Source of the DNA: Plumapathes pennacea
Lineage: Eukaryota > Cnidaria > Anthozoa > Antipatharia > Myriopathidae
Length of the DNA stretch: 64,000 nt
Direction of reading: 5' to 3'
Assembly (NCBI GenBank): GCA_964036295.1
Contig: OZ038463.1
Span: 9,725,274-9,789,273 of the forward strand
Under the pieces are notes generated by a model. That model worked only from the letters and a program-made list of their open reading frames with translations, did no database searches and was not told where the DNA came from. The position numbers were made by a program, and so were the translations under genes. Of the stretch, positions 39,010 to 64,000 are shown piece by piece. The first letter of the stretch is position 1; each line of letters opens with the position of its first letter.

Positions 39010-40603
39010 TCTTCAAAAAGATCAAAATAAATGCAGGCAGCGGTTTGATCACCAGTAAAGCGGTCTTTTGATCAAGTCATTTGACTACCGCTCAGCTGGC
39101 CGAAACATCCGAGTAAGTTTTTCAACAATAGCAACCACACTAGACGAATAAAGCTGACAGGCATATGAACCACCAATTTTCAACAGCGTGACCGCAATCG
39201 ATGGTGCGGCAAATAGAATCTCAAAAGAGTTCTTCTTGCAGACATATTTTGTTCTCAAACTAAAATCTTGCAGTTCTCCACCAAGTTGGAGAAGAAACAG
39301 GGCCGGGCATGGCATCTCAGTGCACACTTTTTATTTTTTTTTATTTTCTTGTTTTTGTTTTTTTTTTGTTTTTTGTTTTTTTGTTTTTGCTTCGTAGTCC
39401 TTTTAATTAAGCGTTTTCAGCTTATGGACGAAATCCATGCATTTTTTCTTACTAGTCTGGAAACAAGACGCCTGCCAGTCAACCATTTTTTTTTTTTTGG
39501 AACTGTCAGTACAACAACATTAAGCAATGTAAAACCTTTTTTTTGTACGACTTGACAATTAGGGATAAGTAGAACAAAATGAGACTGATCGACTGGCACA
39601 AAGCCGAGCGCGCGCGCAAAAAAACAGCTGTAATTACTACTCTCATTTTTGATGTATTTCAATGAATAATGTGCTTTTTAGATTGAAGTGTTGTTGTGGT
39701 CACTAATTGTTGCGTGGGGTCTGGCAATCCCCGAGCCGCAATGTGCAGGCTTTTGCAAAGGGGCTACAAATGACCTCAGAACTCCACGATTCATTTTCTT
39801 TTTCTATAATTTATAGATTTTTTATATACACGTCCAATCAATTTACTGGGTAGGTGGCCCATAACATTTGGGGCGAGGAGACAGCTGCTAATAACATACT
39901 TGAACAGCGTCAAAACTGTGGGAACTGGAAGCTTTTGGGGGGGGGGGGGAAAGGGGGGGGGGGGGTGGTGTTGTACATTTTAGGGTTATCAGCGAACCGA
40001 GACTGCGACATTTCCTTACTGGGCGTTTTATTTTTCTTGCTTTGTACCGCAGCATTGAAGATTTTACTCAGATAACAATGCTCGAGACAACCAGGCAGCA
40101 CAGCATTGTTTGAGAGATCAAACAATTTACAGATATCATTGTTCACCACCGTCAGTGCAACGTCGCCTTCATACTAATGGGTGGGCCTGCATGGTGCTCA
40201 AGAAAGGCGGGTGTTTCACGGTCTCGTACACTATCAAAGGAAGAATCCATGTTTTGTTTTTATGTCAAACCGTGTACAAGTGCAACATCACACTGTATCA
40301 GACTCACTGTATCAGACTTTCATGAGGGACTCGGCGTTGCCTGATGACGGGGACTTTTGAATTTTTTTTTGTTTGTCCTTTGTTTGTTTGTTGTTGTTGT
40401 TTCTGTGTAATTGGATCGATTTCAGGCCTCGTCAATTTGAAAACGACCTCCGTATTGTAAGTCACTCAACCACACTTTGCATAGAACCGTTCCGCTTGAA
40501 GTCATCGTTTAGTGTGGACTAAATGGCGAAAACTCATAAAAAAACACAATGGGCAACAAGTATGAGAATAAGAACACGCGCATTTCCCAGAGCGCAAATT
40601 CCC

Positions 40604-40742
40604 AGAGCTGGTATATTTTCTCCTACAAGAGACGTAGACTTTCCCAGAGAAGGGGGGTCTTATACATATAAGCCATATAGGTATGTGCTGCCATAAAGGG
40701 TATCGTTTTTCAAACCAGAAAAAAAAGAACAATATTGCGACT
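40604..40742 (-). repeat. ACCCTATTTCAGACC dispersed repeat, copy B (end part)
   Basis: The reverse complement reads GATACCCTTTATGGCAGCAC, ATACCTATATGGCTTATATG and GACCCCCCTTCTCTGGG, matching the right end of 34556-34925. Confidence 0.6.
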
Positions 40743-42264
40743 CTTCAAGTCCGAACGTTCCCGTAGCACCCTCCCCTCCCCCCACATTTAGTGTGTATGA
40801 AATTCGCCTCGTCTCGGCCGGAATTTCATACACGACACTACGTGTTGATGTTCTACGTGGGGATGTTAAGCTAGACTTGTGGTTTTGTTGTTGTCAAGTG
40901 TTTAGTTCCTCTTTTCTCTGCAGTGTGTCTAACATCTTGAAGCCCTTCAGTTTGCGGCCAGGCGTTTCTTTCGTGTCAGCTCTAACTAGTCAGTAAAGGT
41001 CAGAAAACACTCTAATCGTTGTTTCACACTATGCACAATAAAGGCGACGGTTCATTATGAGCTCACTTGTTTATTTCGGGGATAAAAAAGAAGTGAAAAG
41101 CGAGCAATATATAATTGGAAGGCTGAGTCAAAATTAAGGATCGTAAGGGCTTTTATCTATGCCGACAGCTGTAAGCTCCAGTGATTGGCTGACGTGCTGT
41201 AAAGTGACAATTGGAAACCCTTTTAATGCAAGCATGCTTGAATGAAGCGGTTTTCTGTCTTTTTGTTGCTTTGATTTCATACCGGCTCCATTCTAACCTC
41301 TTGCTACCTCCATGACTTGGTGTAATACAAGTCATGCATACAAGAAAAGCTGCAAATGGGTTTGACTGAATAGATAATTTAACTGAAGACGATAGAAACT
41401 GACGTACCCAGTTTCACCAGCACGAACTTTTGAAGGCACAAGAATGCCGGATCTTTACAAGAAGTAACATGGCCTGATAAAACCAGGGCGAGAGGCTTTG
41501 GACGTCTTTCGGTGGAATAACTCAAGGCGTCAATTTGCCGTCACTAGCCTCTGTTATGTAATTTGCCACAGTTTTTTTTTTTTGTTTCGTTCGTATATTC
41601 TTTGCATTTTTTTTTTTTTTTTTTTTTTGATTAAGAGAAAAATGTTAGACGCAAAATTCGCTTTGAAAAGCGGCCTTGCCGAAAGCGAAGGGCATTAATC
41701 GCGCAAAAATCTTGTATTTTAAGTTCAAGCGATCGACATCTGCTCAGCTTTGATGTCGAAATCGAATATGCAAATTTAGTGGATATTTGAAAACGAATAG
41801 TAATAACTGAGGGTGAAATGAATGTTTACAGAATACCTAGTTTTCTTGCTTATTATTTTTTTGTTCACTCTTTCTTTTTATGGCGAAACAGGTTTTTTTT
41901 CCCGCAATTGCGATGAACTCAGACTCTCTAAAATCTATGAGAAACGAAGTATGTGAAATGCTGCTTTATTCCCACTGTCTTTTCAAAGTAAAGGCTTTGC
42001 ACAATTGCATTTGTAAAGGGTTTGCACAAATGCTTGTGTTTTCGTAAGAAGCACCGGACTAACCATTCTCCAGGTGACACTCGCCCCAGGCTTTGGTCGG
42101 AAGAAACTAAAAGTGTTCTAAGGCTGATTTTGATTTGATATTTTGTCCAGTGTGTGAAAAAAGAATAACATTATTTGACTCGAATAAAGCTTTGGCCAAA
42201 AATGAAGAAAAAGTGAAACTTCAAGCTCTCTTATAACCCTTGTCAATCATTGCTTGATTCCTGA

Positions 42265-42272
42265 TGACGTCA
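42265..42272 (+). promoter_or_regulatory. CRE-type TGACGTCA site upstream of CMIP
   Basis: A full palindromic TGACGTCA followed by a GC-rich stretch, about 170 bp before the CMIP ATG. The site is a known CREB/ATF motif; its use here is inference. Confidence 0.35.
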
Positions 42273-42443
42273 TAGGCGGGCCCGAAGGACGACAGTTTTT
42301 CGTGGGAGAAATCGAAATATGGCATGTGTTTACTTGTGTGTGGCCGCTAGTATTTGGAATTTCGAGAGCTTGTAGCTTATCCCTCTGGTGTTAACGGTAT
42401 TTTTCGGAACTTCTGGACAGTTCTCTCTGTTTATGCCGTGGCA

Positions 42444-58246
<15,803 letters not shown>

Positions 58247-58570
58247 CTCGACCGGAGCATCTACAAAACGCGCATCAGTAGGTGGAACATGCCATGTCCT
58301 CACTTGCACTCATTGAACGGCACCACATCAGCTAGAGTAGCGTGAAACATCGATTTTATGATCTGTGAATTCCTTTAGCTTTTCTAGAGCGTTGTGAAAA
58401 CAGCACTGTTTGCTTATAGCAGCCAGCGCGTGCATCTATGCCGCGCGCGAATTTAGTGTTTGTAAAGAGGTACGTAAAGAAGTACGTAAAGAGGTGCGTA
58501 TACACATCGTACACTACTTCAATCCATATTTAGCTCACACGAGTTAAACTCAGAATATAATAAATATTAG
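58247..58570 (+). other. CMIP: CMIP 3'UTR (probable)
   Basis: Runs from the TGA at 58244-58246 to the first good AATAAA hexamer at 58559. Includes a short tandem of AAGAGGTACGT-type units at 58465-58498. Confidence 0.5.
58559..58564 (+). terminator. CMIP: Candidate CMIP polyadenylation signal AATAAA
   Basis: First canonical AATAAA downstream of the stop codon (about 315 nt), in AT-rich sequence. No transcript data to confirm it. Confidence 0.45.
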
Positions 58571-59238
58571 TTTAATTAGGCAGTATTATGGATTGTAAAA
58601 ATTGTTATGGACATGCTGAGTATCACTGTGCATGAGCTAAAGAAGGTTTCCACTACAACTTCGAGTATTGGTCGCGATGAAACGAAACCAATCTTGTCCC
58701 AAGATAAATTAATTGCCATTGTGAAATTTTCACCATTTTTAACAGAGAAATACAACTCACAAAACTCTCCGAGAAACAAGAGGATTTTTGTTTTTTTTTT
58801 TTTTTTCTTTTCATGATTATACGCACATTGCACATTTTGAATGGAAAGCGGACTAATACCCTCGTGTCTCCCCTTGCACTCGTTCACTGTTCTTGGGGCC
58901 AATCATGCATGATTTATTTTAAACGAAATGAATCACAAAATGAGGGCTTCAGTTTTCTTTCTTTTTTTTTCTTTTTTTTTTTTTTTTTTTCGTGCATTAC
59001 TCGAGTTTACCGCGGAAAACCTGTTACGGCGTTTAGCATATCTCTATCAACTTTGAGTTGATAAAATCAAACCTACACTAGTAGGGAAGCCAACTGAAGG
59101 GTCTCCACAAGATCCGCACTTTAAAGTGTGTCAACTCGGTTGTGTTTGCTGTGTACATCATGTTTGAAAGCCAAGAGACGCCGCTAGATATCAAGAGTGG
59201 CTTTAAAGCAGTGGAATATAGCAAAAGAATAGCAAGAC

Positions 59239-59378
59239 TTAGGCTCTGCTTACACGAGCTTTGGTAGGATGCCAGCCCGGATCAGTTCACCACCAAGGGT
59301 GAAGACCTGCAGAAGTTTGGCTGGAGAACGTTAGTTTCCCGGGTCGACATCCAACCCGTGCTCGTGTAAACAGGGCTT
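59239..59378. mobile_element. Short MITE with GCTTACACGAGC/GCTCGTGTAAAC termini
   Basis: Left CTCTGCTTACACGAGCTTTGG and right CCGTGCTCGTGTAAACAGGG are inverted. About 140 bp with no open frame of note. Confidence 0.6.
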
Positions 59379-59862
59379 TACTGTTAGAAAACGTGTAAAA
59401 ATAGTCCAAATTAATATAATCTTTAGGATATATATTCTCAGAGTAATTATATAATATTCGATAAGCGTGAACCGAGATTAGGACTGGGACTGTGCACAAA
59501 CTTTATGAGGAGCAGGAGTGAGAAAGATGAGTGTGGAAATTAGAGGATTCTGGGTAAAACTTCTCAATTTTACCGTAAACTATATGACCTCGTGCTAAAC
59601 GCTAGCTGCTGCTGATGTAAAATTTTATCCAACACGAGATGATTACATTTGGCCGTTTTTACTTTTAAAGTACGGAAATTTGGAGAGCGAGAGCGATTAC
59701 TTGTGGTTGGCACACAGGCTGGGCGTGACCGCAAAGGCCTGTTCTCCGTTATAGCCGAGAAAGCTCGAACAAATGACTTTCATCTTTAAGGAAAAACGAT
59801 CCCGCGTTTACCTGCTGTTTTTCCGTCTTAACCATTTCATTTTCAAACTCCGTCTTAACCAT

Positions 59863-60043
59863 TTCATTCCCAAACTCAAAATGCAGATTCTCCTAACCTT
59901 TACAAAGGAACTGAAACTGTATGAGTATGTATTCAATTAGCTACATCTGAGCAGGTTATCAAAAGCCAAGTTCTCCTTTCTGTATAACATATTTCTCTGA
60001 AGGAAAAAATTGAAGTTGATCACTCTTGGGAGTGAAAGGGTTA
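59863..60043 (-). mobile_element. Foldback element copy C
   Basis: Reads CATTCCCAAACTCAAAATGC then AGATTCTCCTAACCTT and ends GATCACTCTTGGGAGTGAAAGGG. A truncated copy downstream of CMIP. Confidence 0.7.
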
Positions 60044-61210
60044 AAATGGAAACTCGTGGAGAGCTTTCGTGTGAGTGGTCACACCTTCAAGTTCAGGAGT
60101 TGGAAGTCTTCATTTACAGTAAAAGTCTCAACTACTGAAGCTCTTGATTTTATCTTCATGGCTAAACCTCGCTACCGTGCTGTTTAATTACACAGCTTCG
60201 ACATTACGAGCCTGCGTTTATCAGCGGTTTGAGGTTTACTTGGTGAACAATCGTCAAATTTCCAGGTTTGCGGAAAACAGTTGCCATGATTTTATGAAGC
60301 AGCCAGCACGTTTGCAAGGGGTCTGTCATTTCTCTCGTGCTTGGTATAACCATAAACTATAGATTTAGCCTATGTAAAAATATAAAAAGCTTCAAATCAA
60401 TTAAAGCTAAAATCGGACTGTAAATACAGTATAGATGTTCACAGCAGCCAGTAGTATTAGATTTTTCTGTCATTTAGCATTGTAAAGCCTTGCAATTGTC
60501 CGTGTGTTCCTAAATTATCCGCTTGAATGCAGAGTTGTTTGTTAGTAAACTGTTCGAAGTTTTAACTTCACAAAGTGGAGCGATGTTTCACAGGGTCATT
60601 GAGTGCTTTACGTGATGGGTGTCCGAAAGACCACAAACTGCAGAATCGGATGCTAAAATGTTTGAGGGCTCCATGATCTCACTAGCTCGTTCCAGGCTCT
60701 CAAATACTGAAAGTAAAGTGCAGAAAAAAGGCGTGCTGGGCTGGGGCGAGAGCACTCTCTTTCTCGCCTTAGTCTGTCGCGCCTTGTTTCTCTCTTTTTT
60801 TTTTTTTTTTTTTTTTTTTTTCTTGTTTGTTTGTTTGTTTGTTTGTTTTTTTTGTTTTTTGTTTTTTGTTTTTTGTTGTTGTTTTTTTTTTTTCCTACGC
60901 CGTGCTTCAGCATTTGAGAATCTGGAACAGGCTATGATCTCACCTGTAAACAGAGTTCAGAAGCCCTTTGGAGGAAGGCGAAGTGGGGTGGGGTGGGGGT
61001 TATAAGTAAACAGTCACATACGCATGCGTTTAAGGCTGCTGCATCACTCTGACACGTGACATATGAGACGCTCAGAGCTACAGTTATAAGAAATACGTGA
61101 AGTGATAGTGTTGAGATACTTTTCTGAATAAAGTACATGTAGCAGATGCCAGGTTTTATTCTACTATCTATATGCGGTTAGAAGACAATTTTATCTCGAT
61201 AACACCAACG

Positions 61211-61531
61211 GCCCATTTCAAAGCTCGATTGAGTTAATCCAGGATTAATCTCGTCTTCTGAATCTGCAGTTTTCTAGTCGAAGACCACTTACATTATTTC
61301 GTTTCGTCGTTTCCCGTTATGAGTGTTCAACTTCATTTTTGTCTTTTTCACTTTCTCATCAGAGATATATCATACCGTATGGAGAACTTTTGATAGTTTA
61401 TTTAGATGAGCTGTCAGTTCTCAGTACTGCATCACTCATGCGTTTTCTTCTTAAAAGGTTCGGAGAATCTGCTTATGAAGTTTAGACTTTGCTTGATCCA
61501 GGATTAAACCTAAGCGTGCTTTGGACAATTG
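61211..61531. mobile_element. Decayed GGGCCC..AATCCAGGATTAA element interrupted by another element
   Basis: Left part CCCATTTCAAAGCTCGATTG with TTAATCCAGGATTAA, right part TTGATCCAGGATTAAACCTA with GTGCTTTGGACAATTGGG. These correspond to the ends of the family at 27022 and 63268 with a different element between them. Confidence 0.5.
61350..61470 (+). mobile_element. Foldback element copy D, partial and nested
   Basis: Contains CATACCGTATGGAGAACTTT, TCAGTTCTCAGTACTGCATC and CTTAAAAGGTTCGGAGAATC as in copy A. It sits between two arms of a GGATTAA-type element (61211-61260 and 61488-61531), suggesting it inserted into it. Confidence 0.6.
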
Positions 61532-62028
61532 GGTCTTTGGGTTGAAGGTTCAAATCAGTGAACAAGGAAAATAGTCTGGCAACGAGATGTGCTTGGCTAA
61601 AAGGCCACAAATGTTTATTATATAGTTGCGCGAACCGCAAAAAATAGAATTGTATAAATGTAGATGTTCCAAGAAGACGGAACATTTTTGTTGTACATAA
61701 AAGTTCTATAGTAACTCCATATGATAATTGTACAGCTTTTAGGTAATATGTTCCTTTGGTGTAATTTCCAGATCATTGACTTGTTTTGATTTAGGTGGTG
61801 TTCACACAATACCAAACGAGTTTCATCTTGAAAGGGCCCACTCAACCACAATGCCTTCGTAAATCGAAAGCGACTGGCACTATTTCCATCCGACTCGTTT
61901 GAGAAGGGTATTGGTATCATTTGCCCTCAAAGTGTTATTGTTGCCGTCACTTTATTGTCTTCGTGTTTAGAACCAAAGCCAACTTTGGATTGGCTGAGAG
62001 AAGACACCGCGGAAATACGTTTTTCGGC

Positions 62029-62288
62029 CGTGTGTTCACCTTATTTTTGAGTCAGCGGTCATTGCATAAACCTGTGAATTAAGTAACGCTCGTGAAACGT
62101 CAAGATTTAGCGAATAAACTCAATGTACTAGAACTCGGCTATGAGTTAGTTCAATGCATTTTCTACAACAAAATGTGCACAAGAAAAACCGGGCTTGTAC
62201 ACGAGGTGAAATTTTACCTTGATAAGATCGTGTTACTTAGTAATAATGGCGGCGAACGCTCACCAACTTATGTGACGTCAAGAACATA
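62029..62288 (+). mobile_element. Dispersed element copy B
   Basis: Counterpart of 57229-57512: TTTGAGTCAGCGGTCATTGC, GTAACGCTCGTGAAACGTC, GAGTTAGTTCAATGCATTTT and GTGCACAAGAAAAACC blocks are all present. Confidence 0.75.
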
Positions 62289-62333
62289 ATTCCTCGGTGT
62301 CCTGAGAGGGCCTCTTTAAATCAAAGGATCGTT

Positions 62334-62522
62334 TTGCTGATCAGTGGTCATTGCATAAACTTTAGCTACGCTAGTTATTCGCTAAGAAACTCAAAATGTA
62401 CTGAAGTTGAAGTAAGCCCAATGTGTTTTCTTTAATATAAGTTTGTGCACAAGGAAAATGGTCTTGCGCGCAGTTTGAAATATTGTCTTGAGCTAATGGT
62501 AATAAAAGTGACCGCTGACCAG
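62334..62522 (+). mobile_element. Dispersed element copy C, adjacent to copy B
   Basis: TGATCAGTGGTCATTGCATA, GTGCACAAGGAAAATGG and a terminal GTGACCGCTGACC that pairs with the left GGTCA part. A third, more diverged copy, head to tail with copy B. Confidence 0.6.
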
Positions 62523-63267
62523 AGATGTTAAGTTGCCGCCCTTCCCAACGCTCGACGTATCAAATGATGTAGTTGGTCAAAGCACGATTATGCTATCGCC
62601 AATCCTGAATTAGATCTGAACTTTGTTTCAAGCCTGCAAGATACTGAAACACGCATATAAAGCAGAAACTAAGAACTTTATGTGCTAGTCAACACCTGTT
62701 TTCACACAAGATCGAGGCATAAGCATAAGAAAATGAAAGCGCTTAAAGTATCTTATGCCCTCACATAAGGTTTTTATGTTGATGCGTATCCTTGATGTTA
62801 TGTTGCTAGTGAAGGCCTTGATCGAGAGACAGGCCATGCAGATAAACTTGAACTGGTTCATGTAAAACATTACCTTACATGTGAATTCAGACCTGGCAAG
62901 CCCACAGTTGTGAAAACGTCCCGGAACAGACTGGAAAATGTGTAATAAACTGCATTCATTTGCGGCCTTATTGACTGTGTTGCTGTGTGCAATAGAATCT
63001 GGTATTAATAACGTCGGATAACACCGTGCACGCAAATGAAAATTTGTCTTTTCTTTTCTTCTTGTAAACGGGGAGAGGGGATGTCGTCTCACATCAAATC
63101 ACACCCCATCGACCCAGGCCAAAAAGAAAAAAAAAAAGATTTAGTAAAAATGCACTAGTAATCGCTATTTTGTATTTCAAAAGGAAGGTCAGGGCGTTTA
63201 GAACCATGCCGCTGGGGCAATGCTCAAAGACACGGCAAAGCTCGCGAACATTATGCACGTGACATAC

Positions 63268-63511
63268 TGGGCCCGGTTTTTCAAAGCACGATTAGACTAA
63301 TCCTGGATTAGGTCTAAACTTTCATGTCATTTATATGCCTGCAAATGTGAAGGTTTCGTCCACAACAACTTCATTTATGCGTTTTTAAGCTGGAACAAGC
63401 TTTTTAATCCATCTTTGAACAAAACCCTGCAGTTTATTGGCAGAGAGGTCGAGAGAAAGAATTTTTGTTAATCCTGGATTAGCTTAATCGGCTTTCGAAA
63501 AACCGGGCCCT
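63268..63511 (+). mobile_element. MITE copy B (GGGCCCGGTTTTTCAAAGC family)
   Basis: Cleaner termini than copy A: GGGCCCGGTTTTTCAAAGC on the left and GGCTTTCGAAAAACCGGGCCC on the right, near-perfect inverted repeats. Same internal blocks as 27022-27262. Confidence 0.8.
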
Positions 63512-63699
63512 GATGCGCAAAGGTGGATGTCGGATTATCTTGGGTGTAGTAAATGGTACAGTGTCCCTCGTTCAAAAAGAATCATCGAGGTCCATTTCTA
63601 GAAGTTTATCAAAAAAAAAAAAACGTTAATTCGTTCTACTTCAACATGGCCACAAGTTAAACATTTAAGAAATGTGTATTACGATTTCCCGTTTTAACG

Positions 63700-63965
63700 T
63701 TAGTCTCATCTAAACACGCAGGAAGTTGGGAGAACACGAGAATAGCGTTGGGAACCACGAGGCCGCCGAGTAGTTTCCCTAGAACTCGAGTGTTCTCCCA
63801 ACTTCCCAATAAAAGTGTTTGGATGAGGCTATATTACACGGGAACGCGTTATATATTTCTTTTATAAAATAACTAGTCAATAAAATACAGGACGTATCAC
63901 GTCAGCGTGCAATGTAGCCAATGAGGACGAGCGTAGTATCATGATAGTTTTTTTATAAAAAGCAG
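63700..63965 (+). mobile_element. MITE copy B (ATATTACACGGGAACG family)
   Basis: Begins with an inverted pair: GTCTCATCTAAACACGCAGG and AAGTTGGGAGAACACGAG against CTCGAGTGTTCTCCCAACTT and AAGTGTTTGGATGAGGC. It then continues with GAGGCTATATTACACGGGAA and TTTTATAAAATAACTAGTCA like copy A. It may run to the window end. Confidence 0.7.
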
Positions 63966-64000
63966 TCATGCTCTTTTTCTTTTTCAACGAATTTTAACCA

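Larger units (their letters stand above)
37896..42443. other. Intergenic region NFS1-CMIP
   Basis: The NFS1 3' flank runs into repeats: an A run at 38980-39005, G runs near 39940-39963, a T run at 41609-41629 and a repeat copy at 40604-40742. No other gene was recognised. Confidence 0.5.
58571..64000. other. Intergenic region right of CMIP
   Basis: No gene was recognised. The stretch is mainly repeats: copies at 59239-59378, 59863-60043, 61211-61531, 62029-62522, 63268-63511 and 63700-63965, plus T-rich tracts near 58785-58806, 58960-58990 and 60798-60895. Confidence 0.5.

Noticed and set aside
60619-61005. 128-codon plus-strand frame downstream of CMIP
   Set aside because: More than a third of it is a T-rich low-complexity tract read as Phe; no conserved part.

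Overview
The window is intron-rich animal DNA, AT-leaning and packed with short inverted-repeat elements, microsatellites and long A/T homopolymers. Small exons with GT/AG borders and recognisable metazoan orthologues (NFS1, CMIP, a monocarboxylate-transporter-like protein) rule out a bacterium or virus. The mix of repeat families and an interstitial TTAGGG-type tract suggest a cnidarian, most likely an anthozoan such as a stony coral. That placement is inference from repeat style, not from a marker gene.

Layout, left to right. (1) 1-5.7 kb, minus strand: four exons of a gene with an N-terminal cytochrome b5 domain; it runs off the left edge, and its linker hints at a front-end fatty acid desaturase. 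(2) 5.7-12 kb: intergenic, with an LTR-like stretch and a MITE. (3) 12.06-18.04 kb, minus strand: a complete four-exon MFS transporter of the monocarboxylate transporter (SLC16) type, 855 aa, with a roughly 435-residue cysteine-bearing C-terminal tail. (4) 18-22.9 kb: intergenic, with a 5'-truncated, frameshifted LINE fragment and foldback repeats. (5) 22.88-37.90 kb, plus strand: complete NFS1 (mitochondrial cysteine desulfurase), 15 exons, 447 aa, all catalytic residues present. (6) 37.9-42.4 kb: intergenic. (7) 42.44-58.25 kb, plus strand: complete CMIP orthologue, 22 exons, 653 aa, PH-like N-terminus and leucine-rich-repeat C-terminus. (8) 58.3-64 kb: intergenic, dense in MITE copies.

The genes do not form a functional cluster: iron-sulfur cluster sulfur supply (NFS1), a signalling adaptor (CMIP), small-solute transport (MCT-like) and a b5 redox protein are simply neighbours. 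All four coding models were assembled by hand. Exon junctions were checked for GT/AG borders and for reading-frame continuity, and each complete model closes in frame to a stop codon.

No CRISPR array, rRNA, tRNA or prokaryote-type system was seen. The less ordinary material is the many foldback repeat families (several nested or in multiple copies), a 50-bp minisatellite with an alternating two-unit pattern, a degenerate telomere-repeat tract inside CMIP, a signal-peptide exon candidate nested in CMIP intron 1, and the long cysteine-bearing tail of the transporter.
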